A stretch of DNA of 64,000 nt from Mycolicibacterium rhodesiae JS60 (GTDB lineage Bacteria; Actinomycetota; Actinomycetes; Mycobacteriales; Mycobacteriaceae), in the NCBI GenBank assembly GCA_000230935.2, contig AGIQ01000001.1, forward strand, positions 1,674,001-1,738,000, written 5' to 3'. The position numbers and the translations under genes are program-made. Under the pieces are notes generated by a model that saw only the letters and a list, made by a program, of their open reading frames with translations, ran no database searches and was not told where the DNA came from. This document shows, in pieces, positions 1 through 8,503 of the stretch; position 1 is the stretch's first letter, and each line of letters opens with the position of its first letter.

Positions 1-551
1 AGCCGCGTCTCCTGCGGCGAGGCGGCGCCCCCGTCGACTATCGGCAGCAATTCGAGCAATTGGCGCGTACCCCGAGCACCCTTGTACCGTGTCGCCAGCC
101 CGAGCACGTCGTCGTTCGCGAAGCCCGTCGCCCGCTTGAGTGCGTCGAGTCGAACGAGTGCCTCGAGCCGTGGAAGGTGACGGCCCAGGTCGTATGCGGT
201 GCGGGCTGCCGTGGTGACTGCGATGCATTGACGCGTGGTCATCTCGTCCGCCTGAAGGCGTTCTGCGCGAGCGATGATCCCTTCCGGGGGCCTGGTGTTA
301 TTCCAGATCAGCTCGACCGCAATGTCGTCGTCAACCCAGGAGGCGCCGTGCAGCGCCGATGCGGCGATCCCCGCGACCACGCCTCTGCGGCCGGAACGCA
401 GCCACGCCCCGTCGATGACATCCACCAGATCTGGCGAATATCCTTTGGGCACATAGATATCGCGGTGCATACGCACATACTGGCGGCGCAGCTCGTGTTC
501 GGTCACGGCTCGCGTGAGCCGGGCCTGACTGCCGACGATGAGCTTCCTCAT
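1..551 (-). CDS. DUF559/AbiEi-like hypothetical protein, N-terminal part (runs off window)
   Basis: An open frame reads leftward from ATG at 551 to the window edge without a stop, giving 183 residues. It starts MRKLIVGSQARLTRA and contains a wing-like stretch RMHRDIYVPKG followed by GIAASALHGASWVDD. This resembles the N-terminal part of mycobacterial proteins annotated as DUF559 or AbiEi-antitoxin-like; the C-terminal nuclease-like domain, if any, lies outside the window. It is separated by about 100 bp from the next leftward gene. The family assignment rests on pattern memory only, so the function is uncertain. Confidence 0.6.
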   Translation of the reverse strand, partial: MRKLIVGSQARLTRAVTEHELRRQYVRMHRDIYVPKGYSPDLVDVIDGAWLRSGRRGVVAGIAASALHGASWVDDDIAVELIWNNTRPPEGIIARAERLQADEMTTRQCIAVTTAARTAYDLGRHLPRLEALVRLDALKRATGFANDDVLGLATRYKGARGTRQLLELLPIVDGGAASPQETR

Positions 552-653
552 GGCGGCATATTCGCAGCAGATGCCGACAGATCTCGCCCAGACTGGAGTT
601 ATCGAGCAGAAGTGCGAGTAGACGTGTCCATAACTACAGTCTCGCGGGAAGCG

Positions 654-1451
654 CTAAGGCATCGTGTAGCCGCCGCTGACCGAGATCAGCTGGCCGGTGA
701 CCTGACCGGCGGCCACCGGGGAGGCGAAGAACAGCACCGCGTTGCCGACATCGTGCGCGGTGGTCAGCTGACGCGTCGGGGTGTCCTTGAGCATGAACTC
801 GATCTGCTTGGGGTTGAACACCTCGTCCTGGCCGACGGACCACAGGCTGGCCGCACCCACCGCGTCGGGGCTCTCCGGGATCACCAGACCGGGGCAGACG
901 ATGTTGGAGCGGATACCGTGCCTGCCGTGCTCGCGTGCCGTCGTGCGGGCCAGCGCCACCATGGCGGCTTTCGACGCCCCGTAGACGCCCTGGCGGATCT
1001 GTCCGAAGGCCGCGTCGCTGGCGATGAAAACGATCGACCCGCCACCACCCTCCTTCATCGGCCCGATCGCGGCCTGAGTCGCGGCAATCGCCGAGAACAG
1101 GTTGATCTCGATGGTGCGCTGCCATTTGTCACGGTCGGTGTCGGTCGCGATGAACCCGGGCACGCTCCATCCCGCGTTGTTGACCAGCACATCGATGCCG
1201 CCCCAGTGCTTCACCGCGGTGCCGACGGCGACGTCGCCGCCGTCCGCTGTCGTGAGGTCGGCGATCGCCAGTTCGACAGCCGCTGCGCCCAACTCCAGCG
1301 CCTCGGCCTTGACCTTCTCGGCCTGCGGTTCGTCGATGTCGTTCAACGCAATCCGCGCACCCTCGGCGGCGAATTGGTGCACGATGCCGCGGCCGATGTT
1401 GGATGCGCCGCCGGTGATCACGACGCGGGCGTTGGCTAGTCCCAGATCCAC
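654..1451 (-). CDS. SDR family oxidoreductase
   Basis: A classical short-chain dehydrogenase of about 265 residues. It has the Rossmann glycine motif TGGASNIGRG near the N-terminus, the NNAG motif and the catalytic YGASK (YxxxK). The frame extends to ATG at 1496, but the GTG at 1451 is preferred because AGGAAGG lies 6 nt upstream of it. It probably oxidises a hydroxyl of a lipid or acyl-CoA intermediate with NAD(P). It is divergent from the crotonase operon at 1561 and shares its short intergenic region. Substrate unknown. Confidence 0.85.
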   Translation of the reverse strand: MDLGLANARVVITGGASNIGRGIVHQFAAEGARIALNDIDEPQAEKVKAEALELGAAAVELAIADLTTADGGDVAVGTAVKHWGGIDVLVNNAGWSVPGFIATDTDRDKWQRTIEINLFSAIAATQAAIGPMKEGGGGSIVFIASDAAFGQIRQGVYGASKAAMVALARTTAREHGRHGIRSNIVCPGLVIPESPDAVGAASLWSVGQDEVFNPKQIEFMLKDTPTRQLTTAHDVGNAVLFFASPVAAGQVTGQLISVSGGYTMP

Positions 1452-1501
1452 GTTGACCCTTCCTGGTCGGGGCGGACTTGAGGCCGCCCCAGACATTGGT
1501 T

Positions 1502-1526
1502 TAACCTAGATTAGAAATTTCGGTTA
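1502..1526. promoter_or_regulatory. AT-rich divergent promoter region with inverted repeat
   Basis: The region between the divergent SDR and crotonase genes is AT-rich in a high-GC context. TAACC at 1502-1506 is mirrored by GGTTA at 1522-1526, and TAGATT at 1507-1512 fits a mycobacterial -10 for the plus-strand operon. An operator role is inference. Confidence 0.35.
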
Positions 1527-1560
1527 GATTTGTCCATATCCGGCTTCCGAGGAGACCCAG

Positions 1561-2328
1561 ATGAGCGTGACGACGTCGCTCGACGGTCACGTTGGGTGGA
1601 TCACCCTGAATCGTCCGGACCGGATGAACGCGATCACCACCGGTCTGGCACGTGCGCTGCGCGAGGCCATTGAATCCCTCGGTGCCGAGCCTGCGGTCAA
1701 CGTGATCGTGATCCGGGGCAGCGGCGGAAACTTCTGCGCCGGCGGTGACTTCGAAGAGGTCGAACGACTGCGTGCCCAGGGACCTGTCGCGCTCGCGGAA
1801 TTGTTCACCGCCTTCCGTGCAGCGTGCGATGCGATCGCCGGTGTCGAGATCCCGGTTGTTGCCGCGGTCGAGGGGTCCGCGGCGGCGGGCGGCTTCGAGC
1901 TGATGCAGGCCGCCGACATCGTCCTGGTCAGTGAGACGGCCAAGATCGCCGACAACCACGTCAACTACGGGATGGTTCCCGGCGGGGGCGGCACGGCTCG
2001 GCTGCCGCGCATCATCGGCCGCCAGCAGGCGCTGGGCGTACTGCTGTCGGGCGATCGGCTCTCCGGCCTCGACGCGGTGCGACTGGGCTTGGCCTACCGG
2101 GCCTTTCCACAGGATGAATTCGACGACGGCGTTGTGCGTTTCGCCTCCCGGCTTGCTGACCGCCGCCGCGACGCGGTGATCACCATCAAACGACTCGTGG
2201 CCGTCGGAATCGACGACGGTCTGCGCGCGGGATTGGACGCCGAGATGGATGCGGTGGTCCGCCACATCGCCGGCGACGCGGGATCGGACAGCGTCACGGC
2301 ATTCCAGAGCAGAGAGGTTCGTGCATGA
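1561..2328 (+). CDS. Enoyl-CoA hydratase/isomerase family protein
   Basis: A 255-aa crotonase, close to the usual family length. The first oxyanion-hole segment is FCAGGD at residues 58-63 and the second is EGSAAAGG from residue 104, with E113 at the position of the first crotonase glutamate. The position of the second glutamate reads as His in hand alignment, so hydratase activity is not certain. ATG follows GAGGAG with good spacing. It is the first gene of a plus-strand operon with two more crotonases, joined to the next gene by a 4-nt ATGA overlap. Confidence 0.9.
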   Translation: MSVTTSLDGHVGWITLNRPDRMNAITTGLARALREAIESLGAEPAVNVIVIRGSGGNFCAGGDFEEVERLRAQGPVALAELFTAFRAACDAIAGVEIPVVAAVEGSAAAGGFELMQAADIVLVSETAKIADNHVNYGMVPGGGGTARLPRIIGRQQALGVLLSGDRLSGLDAVRLGLAYRAFPQDEFDDGVVRFASRLADRRRDAVITIKRLVAVGIDDGLRAGLDAEMDAVVRHIAGDAGSDSVTAFQSREVRA

Positions 2329-3125
2329 CGACATCGATCGACGCGCCAGTGGTCTTGGAAGTCGGTGACGGTATCGCCCGACTGCGGCTGAACCGCCCCG
2401 AGGCGTCCAACGGCCTCAACGTGGAGATTCTCAAGGCGCTGCACGAAGCGATCCTGACCTGCCATGCCGACCCGGCGGTACGCGTCGTCCTCCTCACCGG
2501 TGAGGGGCGCAACTTCTGCGCGGGGGGCGACGTCAAGACGTTCGAATCCAAGGGTGCCGATCTCCCCGATTACCTGCGTGAAGCCACGGCGTGGCTGCAG
2601 CTGGCGACCGCGGCGCTGATCCAGCTGCGGGTCCCCGTCGTCACCGCCGTGCAGGGCTTTGCCGCCGGCGGCGGAGGACTGGGCCTGGTGTGTGCCTCCG
2701 ACGTCGTCGTCGCCGCACGGTCGGCGAAATTCTTCTCGGGTGCGGTCCGGGTCGGGATGGCTCCCGACGGCGGCTCGTCGGTGACGCTGACGCAGCTCGT
2801 CGGGCTGCGCCAGGCGCTGCGGATACTGCTGACGAATCCCACGCTGTCGGCCGACGAGGCCGTCGAGATCGGGCTCATCACCGAAGTCGTCGACGACGAC
2901 GCCCTGACGGCACGCGCCGAGGAACTCGCGGCCCAGCTGGTCCAACTCCCCACGGCCGCGCTGTCCGCCACCAAGCGACTGGTGTGGAGCGGGGTCGGGC
3001 AGTCGGTGGAACAGCGGTTGGCCGAAGAAGCCCGCACGGTCTCCGAGCTCTCCGGCACGGCGGACGCGTTGGAAGGACTGCGCGCGGTGATCGAACGGCG
3101 CCCCCCGAAGTTCGGCGGCCTATGA
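2325..3125 (+). CDS. Enoyl-CoA hydratase/isomerase family protein
   Basis: A 266-aa crotonase-fold protein with FCAGGDVKTF as first oxyanion segment and GFAAGGGGLGL as the second. Both canonical hydratase glutamates appear to be replaced (the helix has no Glu after the GGG run, and the second site reads SGAVRVG). Asp in the APDGG turn is retained, as in several isomerases of the superfamily. It overlaps its neighbours on both sides by 4 nt, so it is translationally coupled within the crotonase trio. Double-bond isomerisation of a CoA ester is the best guess. Confidence 0.88.
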   Translation: MTTSIDAPVVLEVGDGIARLRLNRPEASNGLNVEILKALHEAILTCHADPAVRVVLLTGEGRNFCAGGDVKTFESKGADLPDYLREATAWLQLATAALIQLRVPVVTAVQGFAAGGGGLGLVCASDVVVAARSAKFFSGAVRVGMAPDGGSSVTLTQLVGLRQALRILLTNPTLSADEAVEIGLITEVVDDDALTARAEELAAQLVQLPTAALSATKRLVWSGVGQSVEQRLAEEARTVSELSGTADALEGLRAVIERRPPKFGGL

Positions 3126-3907
3126 GCATCCTCATCGACGATGCCGGCCCCGTTCGCACGATCACACTGAACAGGCCGACGGTCCGCAATGCGATCGACC
3201 TGCCGCTGCGCATCGCTTTGGCAGAGGCGATCGAGGCGGCCGACGCCGACCCGGGAGTGCGGGTGATCGTGCTGACCGGTGCGGGGGGCTCGTTCTGCTC
3301 CGGCGGCGATATCGCGACCATGACCAGGATGTCCGCCGAAGCGGCCCTCGAACGCATCAATCTGGCGCAGAAGGTGATTCGTGCGATCTGGGCCACCCCC
3401 AAGCCGGTGCTGGCAGCGGTCGAGGGATCAGCATTCGGTGCGGGTGCCGGACTTGCGGCGGCCTGCGACCGGGTGATCGCCGCCCGCGACGCACGCTTCG
3501 CGGCGACCTTCACCAATGTCGGCCTGTCCGGCGACATGGGTACCTACGTCTCGCTGCCGGCCCGAATCGGCGTGGCCCGAACCCGTCAGCTGATCCTGTT
3601 TCCCGCGCCGATCAGCGCCACCGATGCGTTTGAGCTGGGGTTGGTCGACAGCCTGGCCGAGCCAGGCGAAGCGCTCGCGGCTGCGGTGGCCGACGCGGCC
3701 AGCCTGGCGGAGCGGCCCGCAGAGGCACTCGGCGTCATCAAGGCGATGCTGGCGATCGCCCCGACCATGCACCCGCTGGACGTCCTCGACCGGGAGGCCG
3801 CCGAACAGGCGCGCCTGTTCGACAGCGATGACTTCGCCGAGGCGGTCGACGCGTTCGCCGCCAAGCGGAGCCCGGTATTCGGAACCAAACAAGGAGTACG
3901 GCAATGA
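3122..3907 (+). CDS. Enoyl-CoA hydratase/isomerase family protein
   Basis: A 261-aa crotonase. ATG at 3122 overlaps the preceding stop (ATGA). It shows FCSGGDIATM, then VEGSAFGAGAGLAAACD and VGLSGDMGTY. As in the previous gene, the hydratase glutamates are not visible while an Asp sits in the GDMG turn, which suggests an isomerase-like chemistry. Three adjacent crotonases with different active sites imply successive or alternative hydration/isomerisation steps on one pathway. It is coupled to the dioxygenase alpha gene by a 4-nt overlap. Confidence 0.88.
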   Translation: MSILIDDAGPVRTITLNRPTVRNAIDLPLRIALAEAIEAADADPGVRVIVLTGAGGSFCSGGDIATMTRMSAEAALERINLAQKVIRAIWATPKPVLAAVEGSAFGAGAGLAAACDRVIAARDARFAATFTNVGLSGDMGTYVSLPARIGVARTRQLILFPAPISATDAFELGLVDSLAEPGEALAAAVADAASLAERPAEALGVIKAMLAIAPTMHPLDVLDREAAEQARLFDSDDFAEAVDAFAAKRSPVFGTKQGVRQ

Positions 3908-5172
3908 CCTCGGTGATCGATCCGGCCGCGGCTACCGCAGGCCGCTACGACCGCTTGATCCGCCACGACAAGGTGCACGGGTCGATGTACACCGACCCGA
4001 CGATCTTCGCCGAAGAACTGCACAAGATCTGGTACCGCAGTTGGGTATTCGTCGGCCACGAGAGTGAGGTCGCCCGGCCGAACGACTACGTCCGCAAGAA
4101 GCTGGGCTTGCAGGACGTGATCATGACGCGGGACCGAGACGGACAGATCCACTTGTTGCTCAACCGGTGCAGCCACCGGGGAAACCAGGTATGCGACGAC
4201 GCCAAGGGCAACTCGAGCACATTCCGGTGTCCCTTCCACGGCTGGACGTTCCGCAATACCGGTGAGCTGATCGGGTTTCCGTTCTTCAAGGGATACGGGC
4301 AACGTCAGCTCGACATGCCGATGGGGCGGGTTCCGCGGATCGACTCCTATCGCGGCTTCGTCTTCGGCAGCTTCGCCCCCGACGGCCCCAGCCTGCTCGA
4401 ACACCTCGGTGCAGCGGCGGGCGAGATCGACCGTCTGTGCGGGTTGTCGCCGGACGGTGCCGTCGAATTGAACGCCGGATGGTTGCAGCACCAGACCCGC
4501 GCCAACTGGAAGCTGGTGGTGGAGAATGAGACCGACGGCTACCACCCGCAGTTCGTGCACGGTGCGATCCTCGGCGTCACACAGTCCACGATCGGCCCGC
4601 TCTACAGCGATTCCTCGACCGCGGTGACCCGTGATCTCGGCAACGGCCACAGCGAGAACGACCTGCGTCCGGAGTTCCGCAAGCACGCCACCCCGATGCG
4701 CTGGTTCGGCACCACCGAATCGCGGGTCCCCGAATACGTCGCGGCCATGCGGGCACGCCATGGCGAAGCGGCCGAACAGATCCTCATCGAAGGCGCCCCG
4801 CACGTGATGATCTTCCCGAACCTGTTCATCGCCGAGATCCAGGTGTTCAACCTGCAGCCGGTGTCGGTCCGGGAGTGCGTGCAGTATTCCACCGCCGTGC
4901 AGCTCGTGGGTGCACCCGAGCTCAACAAGCGTTTGGTGTCACAGTGTCTGGCCTCGGTCGGGCCGGCGGGCATGCTGCTGGCCGACGACACCGAGATGTA
5001 CGAACGCAACCAGGCCGGCCTCGAGGTGCTGAACCCAGAATGGCTCGATGTACGGCGCGGGCTGAATCGCGAGCGGGTCGACGAGCACGGATTCACCATC
5101 GGCACGAACACCGACGAGACCGGTATGCGGGCGTTCTGGTCGCACTATAAGCAGTTGATGGAGCAGGACTGA
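3904..5172 (+). CDS. Rieske aromatic-ring-hydroxylating dioxygenase, alpha subunit
   Basis: A 422-aa large subunit of a Rieske non-haem iron oxygenase. The Rieske ligands are C89 and H91 (NRCSHRG) and C109 and H112 (CPFHGW). The mononuclear iron site is ENETDGYHPQFVH, with D211 as bridging residue and H214 and H219 as ligands. The family inserts O2 into aromatic or alicyclic rings, or acts as a monooxygenase, using electrons from a reductase and ferredoxin. The beta subunit follows after 2 nt. No ferredoxin or reductase gene is adjacent. Its place among CoA-pathway genes suggests a ring- or isoprenoid-derived substrate, which is inference. Confidence 0.93.
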   Translation: MTSVIDPAAATAGRYDRLIRHDKVHGSMYTDPTIFAEELHKIWYRSWVFVGHESEVARPNDYVRKKLGLQDVIMTRDRDGQIHLLLNRCSHRGNQVCDDAKGNSSTFRCPFHGWTFRNTGELIGFPFFKGYGQRQLDMPMGRVPRIDSYRGFVFGSFAPDGPSLLEHLGAAAGEIDRLCGLSPDGAVELNAGWLQHQTRANWKLVVENETDGYHPQFVHGAILGVTQSTIGPLYSDSSTAVTRDLGNGHSENDLRPEFRKHATPMRWFGTTESRVPEYVAAMRARHGEAAEQILIEGAPHVMIFPNLFIAEIQVFNLQPVSVRECVQYSTAVQLVGAPELNKRLVSQCLASVGPAGMLLADDTEMYERNQAGLEVLNPEWLDVRRGLNRERVDEHGFTIGTNTDETGMRAFWSHYKQLMEQD

Positions 5173-5174
5173 CG

Positions 5175-5705
5175 ATGACCGCGACAATGATCGATGAACT
5201 TCTCCCCGTACCAACCGAATTCGATCGGTTCGAGGTCGAGCAGTTCTTGTTCCGCGAGGCCCGTTTCGCCGACGAGAACGACTACGACTCGTGGGAAGCG
5301 CTGTGGACCGACGACGCGCTCTACTGGGTCCCGGCCAACGGTGCCAGTGCTGCTCAGCCCGGCAACCAGATGGCCGTCATCTGCGACAACCGCAGCCGGA
5401 TCGCGACGCGGCTCAAGCAGATCCGCACCGGTAAGCGGTACGCCCAGGCGCCCCCGTCCAATATGCGCCGCCTGCTCAGCAACATCGAATTCCTCGGCGG
5501 CAGGACCACTTCCGAGGGCTGCGTCGACCTCGAGGTCGGCGCCAACTTTCTGCTGCTGGAATCGCGGGCCCGGGGCACACATCTGTGGGGTGGTCGCACG
5601 ACCTACCGGCTGCGGCGCACCGACGCTGGCCTGCGCCTGGTGTACAAGAAAGTCGTCCTGGTCGACAACGACCGGCCGCTGCCCACCCTCGGCTTCCTGA
5701 TCTGA
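5175..5705 (+). CDS. Ring-hydroxylating dioxygenase, beta subunit
   Basis: A 176-aa protein of the small-subunit family (NTF2/SnoaL fold, usual length 160-190). FREARFADENDYDSWEALW near the N-terminus and the following DDALYWVPANG are typical of beta subunits, as is the basic C-terminal part with RLVYKKVVLVDND. It lies 2 nt after the alpha subunit and would form the alpha3-beta3 hexamer with it, with a structural role. A 77-aa protein gene follows 7 nt later. Confidence 0.9.
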   Translation: MTATMIDELLPVPTEFDRFEVEQFLFREARFADENDYDSWEALWTDDALYWVPANGASAAQPGNQMAVICDNRSRIATRLKQIRTGKRYAQAPPSNMRRLLSNIEFLGGRTTSEGCVDLEVGANFLLLESRARGTHLWGGRTTYRLRRTDAGLRLVYKKVVLVDNDRPLPTLGFLI

Positions 5706-5712
5706 GGCGCGC

Positions 5713-5946
5713 ATGGAACCAGATCAGGCACAACCGGGAGTGGTGGCCAGTGAGTTCGCTCAGGTTTCGGTGACCGTCGACCTCGACGCCAACGGCCCGC
5801 GGCTGCGGCTGGAAGACCTGCGCACTCATCGGGTGCGCTACCTCGACGCATTGGAGTTGGAGACCCTCGTGTGGCTGCCCGACGAGCGCCTGACGGCGCT
5901 GCTCGACCCTTCGGCGAACCGGTGGCGGGACGAGGGAACGATATGA
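5713..5946 (+). CDS. Small hypothetical protein associated with the Rieske dioxygenase
   Basis: A 77-aa protein not recognised as a named family. It is acidic, with the stretch PRLRLEDLRTHRVRYLDA followed by an LETLVWLPDERL segment, and it lacks cysteines, so it cannot be the missing Rieske ferredoxin. It sits between the dioxygenase beta gene and the thiolase and overlaps the thiolase start by 4 nt (ATGA), which supports real translation. It could be an assembly or accessory subunit of the oxygenase. That role is a guess. Confidence 0.7.
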   Translation: MEPDQAQPGVVASEFAQVSVTVDLDANGPRLRLEDLRTHRVRYLDALELETLVWLPDERLTALLDPSANRWRDEGTI

Positions 5947-7151
5947 GACGGGCTGCGATCGTAGCGCCGCAGCGCACCCCGGTCGGCACGTTCGGTGGGG
6001 CGCTTCGCCCGCTGCGCGCCGAGGACCTCGCCGCGCAGGTGACCCGTGCCGTCGTCGAGGCCAGCGGTGTCGATCCCGTGCTGATCGAGGATGTCGTCTT
6101 CGCCCAGTCCTACGCCAATTCGGAGGCGCCCTGCATCGGCCGCTGGGTGGCGCTGCACGCCGGCCTGCCCGTCACCGTCCCCGGCCTGCAGATCGACCGC
6201 CGCTGTGGCGGCGGGTTGCAGGCGGTGGTGACCGCGGCGATGACCGTGCAGACCGGGGCCGCCGACGTAGTGTTGGCCGGCGGCGTCGAATCGATGAGCA
6301 ACATCGAGCACTACACCACGACTGCGCGCTGGGGCTCGAGGTCGGGCAACCAGACCCTCTACGACCGGCTGGATCGTGGCCGCGAAATGTCCCAGCCGGC
6401 ATGGCGATTCGGTGCAATCAGCGGGATGATCGAGACTGCCGAGAATTTGGCGCGCGATTACGGTATCGGCCGCGATGCCGCCGACGCGTTCGCCGCCCGC
6501 AGCCATCAGCGCGCCGTGGCCGCACAGCAGGCCGGCGCTTTCGACGACGAGATCATCCCGGTGCCGGTACCGCAACGCCGCGGTGAGCCGGTCACGGTCG
6601 ACCGCGACGAGGGCGTGCGCCCCGACACCACACCCGAGACGCTGGCCCGGCTGCGCACCCTGATGCCGGACGGCACGGTCACCGCAGGCAACTCCAGCCA
6701 GCAGAACGACGCCGCCGCGGCGTGCCTGGTGGTGGCCGAGGATCGGCTCGAGGAGCTCGGCCTGGAACCCATCGGCTATCTGGAAGGTTGGGCCGCGGTC
6801 GGCTGCGAGCCGTCGCGGATGGGCATCGGTCCCGTCGGGGCGGTCGAAAAGCTCTTCGCCAGAACGGGACTGGGTTTCGACGACCTGGACCTGATCGAGA
6901 TCAACGAGGCTTTCGCGGTGCAGGTGCTGGCCGTATTGAGCGGATGGGGCGTCAAACTCGACGACGTCGAGGACCGCCTCAATGTGAACGGGTCGGGAAT
7001 CTCGCTGGGCCATCCGATCGGGGCGACCGGTGTGCGCATCCTGGCCACGATGTTGCACGAACTGCGCCGTCGCGGAGGCGGATTGGCGTTGGAGACCATG
7101 TGCATCGGCGGCGGGCAGGGGATCGCCGCGGTGTTCCGGGGAGTGTCGTGA
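5943..7151 (+). CDS. Acetyl-CoA acetyltransferase (thiolase)
   Basis: A 402-aa type II thiolase starting MRRAAIVAPQRTPVG. ATG at 5943 overlaps the preceding stop. The acylated cysteine is C88 (DRRCGGGLQA); NEAFAVQ, GHPIGATG and the final CIGGGQG carry the other catalytic residues, so the active site looks intact. It would cleave a 3-ketoacyl-CoA as the last step of a beta-oxidation round, or condense acetyl-CoA. It is coupled by a GTGA overlap to an HMG-CoA-synthase-like/DUF35 fusion, an arrangement reminiscent of the archaeal thiolase-HMGCS-DUF35 complex. Confidence 0.92.
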   Translation: MRRAAIVAPQRTPVGTFGGALRPLRAEDLAAQVTRAVVEASGVDPVLIEDVVFAQSYANSEAPCIGRWVALHAGLPVTVPGLQIDRRCGGGLQAVVTAAMTVQTGAADVVLAGGVESMSNIEHYTTTARWGSRSGNQTLYDRLDRGREMSQPAWRFGAISGMIETAENLARDYGIGRDAADAFAARSHQRAVAAQQAGAFDDEIIPVPVPQRRGEPVTVDRDEGVRPDTTPETLARLRTLMPDGTVTAGNSSQQNDAAAACLVVAEDRLEELGLEPIGYLEGWAAVGCEPSRMGIGPVGAVEKLFARTGLGFDDLDLIEINEAFAVQVLAVLSGWGVKLDDVEDRLNVNGSGISLGHPIGATGVRILATMLHELRRRGGGLALETMCIGGGQGIAAVFRGVS

Positions 7152-8503
7152 CGGCCGGGCTGCTGGCCTACGCGAGCTATGTGCCGCGGTTCCGGCTCGC
7201 CGGTGCCGACATCGGGACGCCCAAGCGTGACCGCGTCGTCGCCAGCTACGACGAGGATTCCACCACGATGGCGGTGGCCGCGGCGGGTTCGGCGCTGGGC
7301 GAGCAGAGCGCACCGCAGGCGCTCTACTTCGCCACGTCCAGCCCGGCGTACGCCGACAAGACCAACGCCACGGCGATTCACGCTGCGCTGGGCCTGCCGC
7401 CCGAGGTGTTCGCCGCCGACTTCTGCGGTTCCGGCCGCAGTGGATTCGCCGCGATCCGTGCCGCGGCGGCGGGCGGCGGACTGGCGGTATGCGCCGATGT
7501 CCGCGTCGGTCGTCCCGGCTCGGCCGACGAGAAACTGGGCGGCGACGGGGCGGCAGCACTGCTGTTCGGTGACGGCCCATCGATCGCCGACGTGTTGGCC
7601 ACCACCGCGCTGACCGACGAATTCCTCGACCGCTGGCGGGTTCCCACCGACATCACCGGGCGGCAATGGGAGGAGCGCTTCGGCTTTCAGCGCTACTCCG
7701 CACTCGTGCGCGCCGCCGCCGAGCACGTCCTGGATGCTGCGGGCGTGGTCGAGGCGGACCATGTCGTCATCGCCTGCCCCAACACCGGGATCGTCAAGGG
7801 CGCCGCAGCTCTGGTGAAGGGGCGCAAGTCGATCAGGTCCTCACCGGTGGGGCACAGCGGGGCGGCGGATGCGGCAATCGCGCTGTGCGACGCGCTCGAT
7901 GTCGCCGAGCCGGGCGACACGATCCTGGTGGTCTCGGCGACCGACGGGTGCGACGCGATGGTGCTGCAGACCACCGCGGCGTTGCCCGGTGCGCGTCAAC
8001 AACGGGCCGTGGCGGCCCAGCGGGCCGACGGCATCCCGGCCGACTACCTGAAGTACCTGTCCTGGCGTGGGCTGGTCGCCTTCGAGCCACCCCGACGCCC
8101 TGAACCCGACAAACCGGCGGGACCACCGTCCGCGCGAGCTCAGGAGTGGAAGTTCGGCCTCACCGGAACCCGCTGTGACGGGTGCGGATTCGTCCATCTG
8201 CCGCCGCTGCGGGTGTGCCGGGCGTGTGGGTCCACGGAACCGATGAGCATGGTTCGCATCGCCGAACTCGGTGCGACGGTCGTCACCTACACCGTCGATC
8301 GGCTCGCCTATTCGCCGTCGCCGCCGATGGTCCAGGCCGTCGTCGACGTCGACGGCGGTGGGAGGTTCACCGTCGAAATGGCCGACGTCGGATCGCGGGA
8401 GGTGCAGGTGGGCGACCGGGTCGGCTTCGCGTTCCGCCGCCTGTTCACCGCCGACGGTGTGCACAACTACTTCTGGAAGGCGGTGCTGCGCGATGGGCAG
8501 TAA
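7148..8503 (+). CDS. HMG-CoA synthase/KAS III-like protein fused to DUF35 zinc-ribbon OB domain
   Basis: A 451-aa two-domain protein starting at GTG 7148, which overlaps the thiolase stop. Residues about 1-310 resemble HMG-CoA synthase or KAS III, with the likely nucleophile C93 in ADFCGSGRSG and a His in SPVGHSGAAD. Residues about 335-445 are a DUF35 module with Zn ligands CDGCG (342, 345) and CRACG (356, 359) followed by an OB-like domain. In archaea DUF35 bridges thiolase and HMG-CoA synthase as a separate protein; here it is fused. It may condense or cleave a branched acyl-CoA. It overlaps the next thiolase gene by 11 nt. Confidence 0.88.
   Translation: MTAGLLAYASYVPRFRLAGADIGTPKRDRVVASYDEDSTTMAVAAAGSALGEQSAPQALYFATSSPAYADKTNATAIHAALGLPPEVFAADFCGSGRSGFAAIRAAAAGGGLAVCADVRVGRPGSADEKLGGDGAAALLFGDGPSIADVLATTALTDEFLDRWRVPTDITGRQWEERFGFQRYSALVRAAAEHVLDAAGVVEADHVVIACPNTGIVKGAAALVKGRKSIRSSPVGHSGAADAAIALCDALDVAEPGDTILVVSATDGCDAMVLQTTAALPGARQQRAVAAQRADGIPADYLKYLSWRGLVAFEPPRRPEPDKPAGPPSARAQEWKFGLTGTRCDGCGFVHLPPLRVCRACGSTEPMSMVRIAELGATVVTYTVDRLAYSPSPPMVQAVVDVDGGGRFTVEMADVGSREVQVGDRVGFAFRRLFTADGVHNYFWKAVLRDGQ

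Noticed and set aside
60..1439. A long 459-codon open frame on the plus strand over the first gene and the SDR.
   Set aside because: It is a shadow of the high-GC minus-strand genes; composition is Arg/His/Asp rich with no domain, and it covers the SDR with clear motifs.
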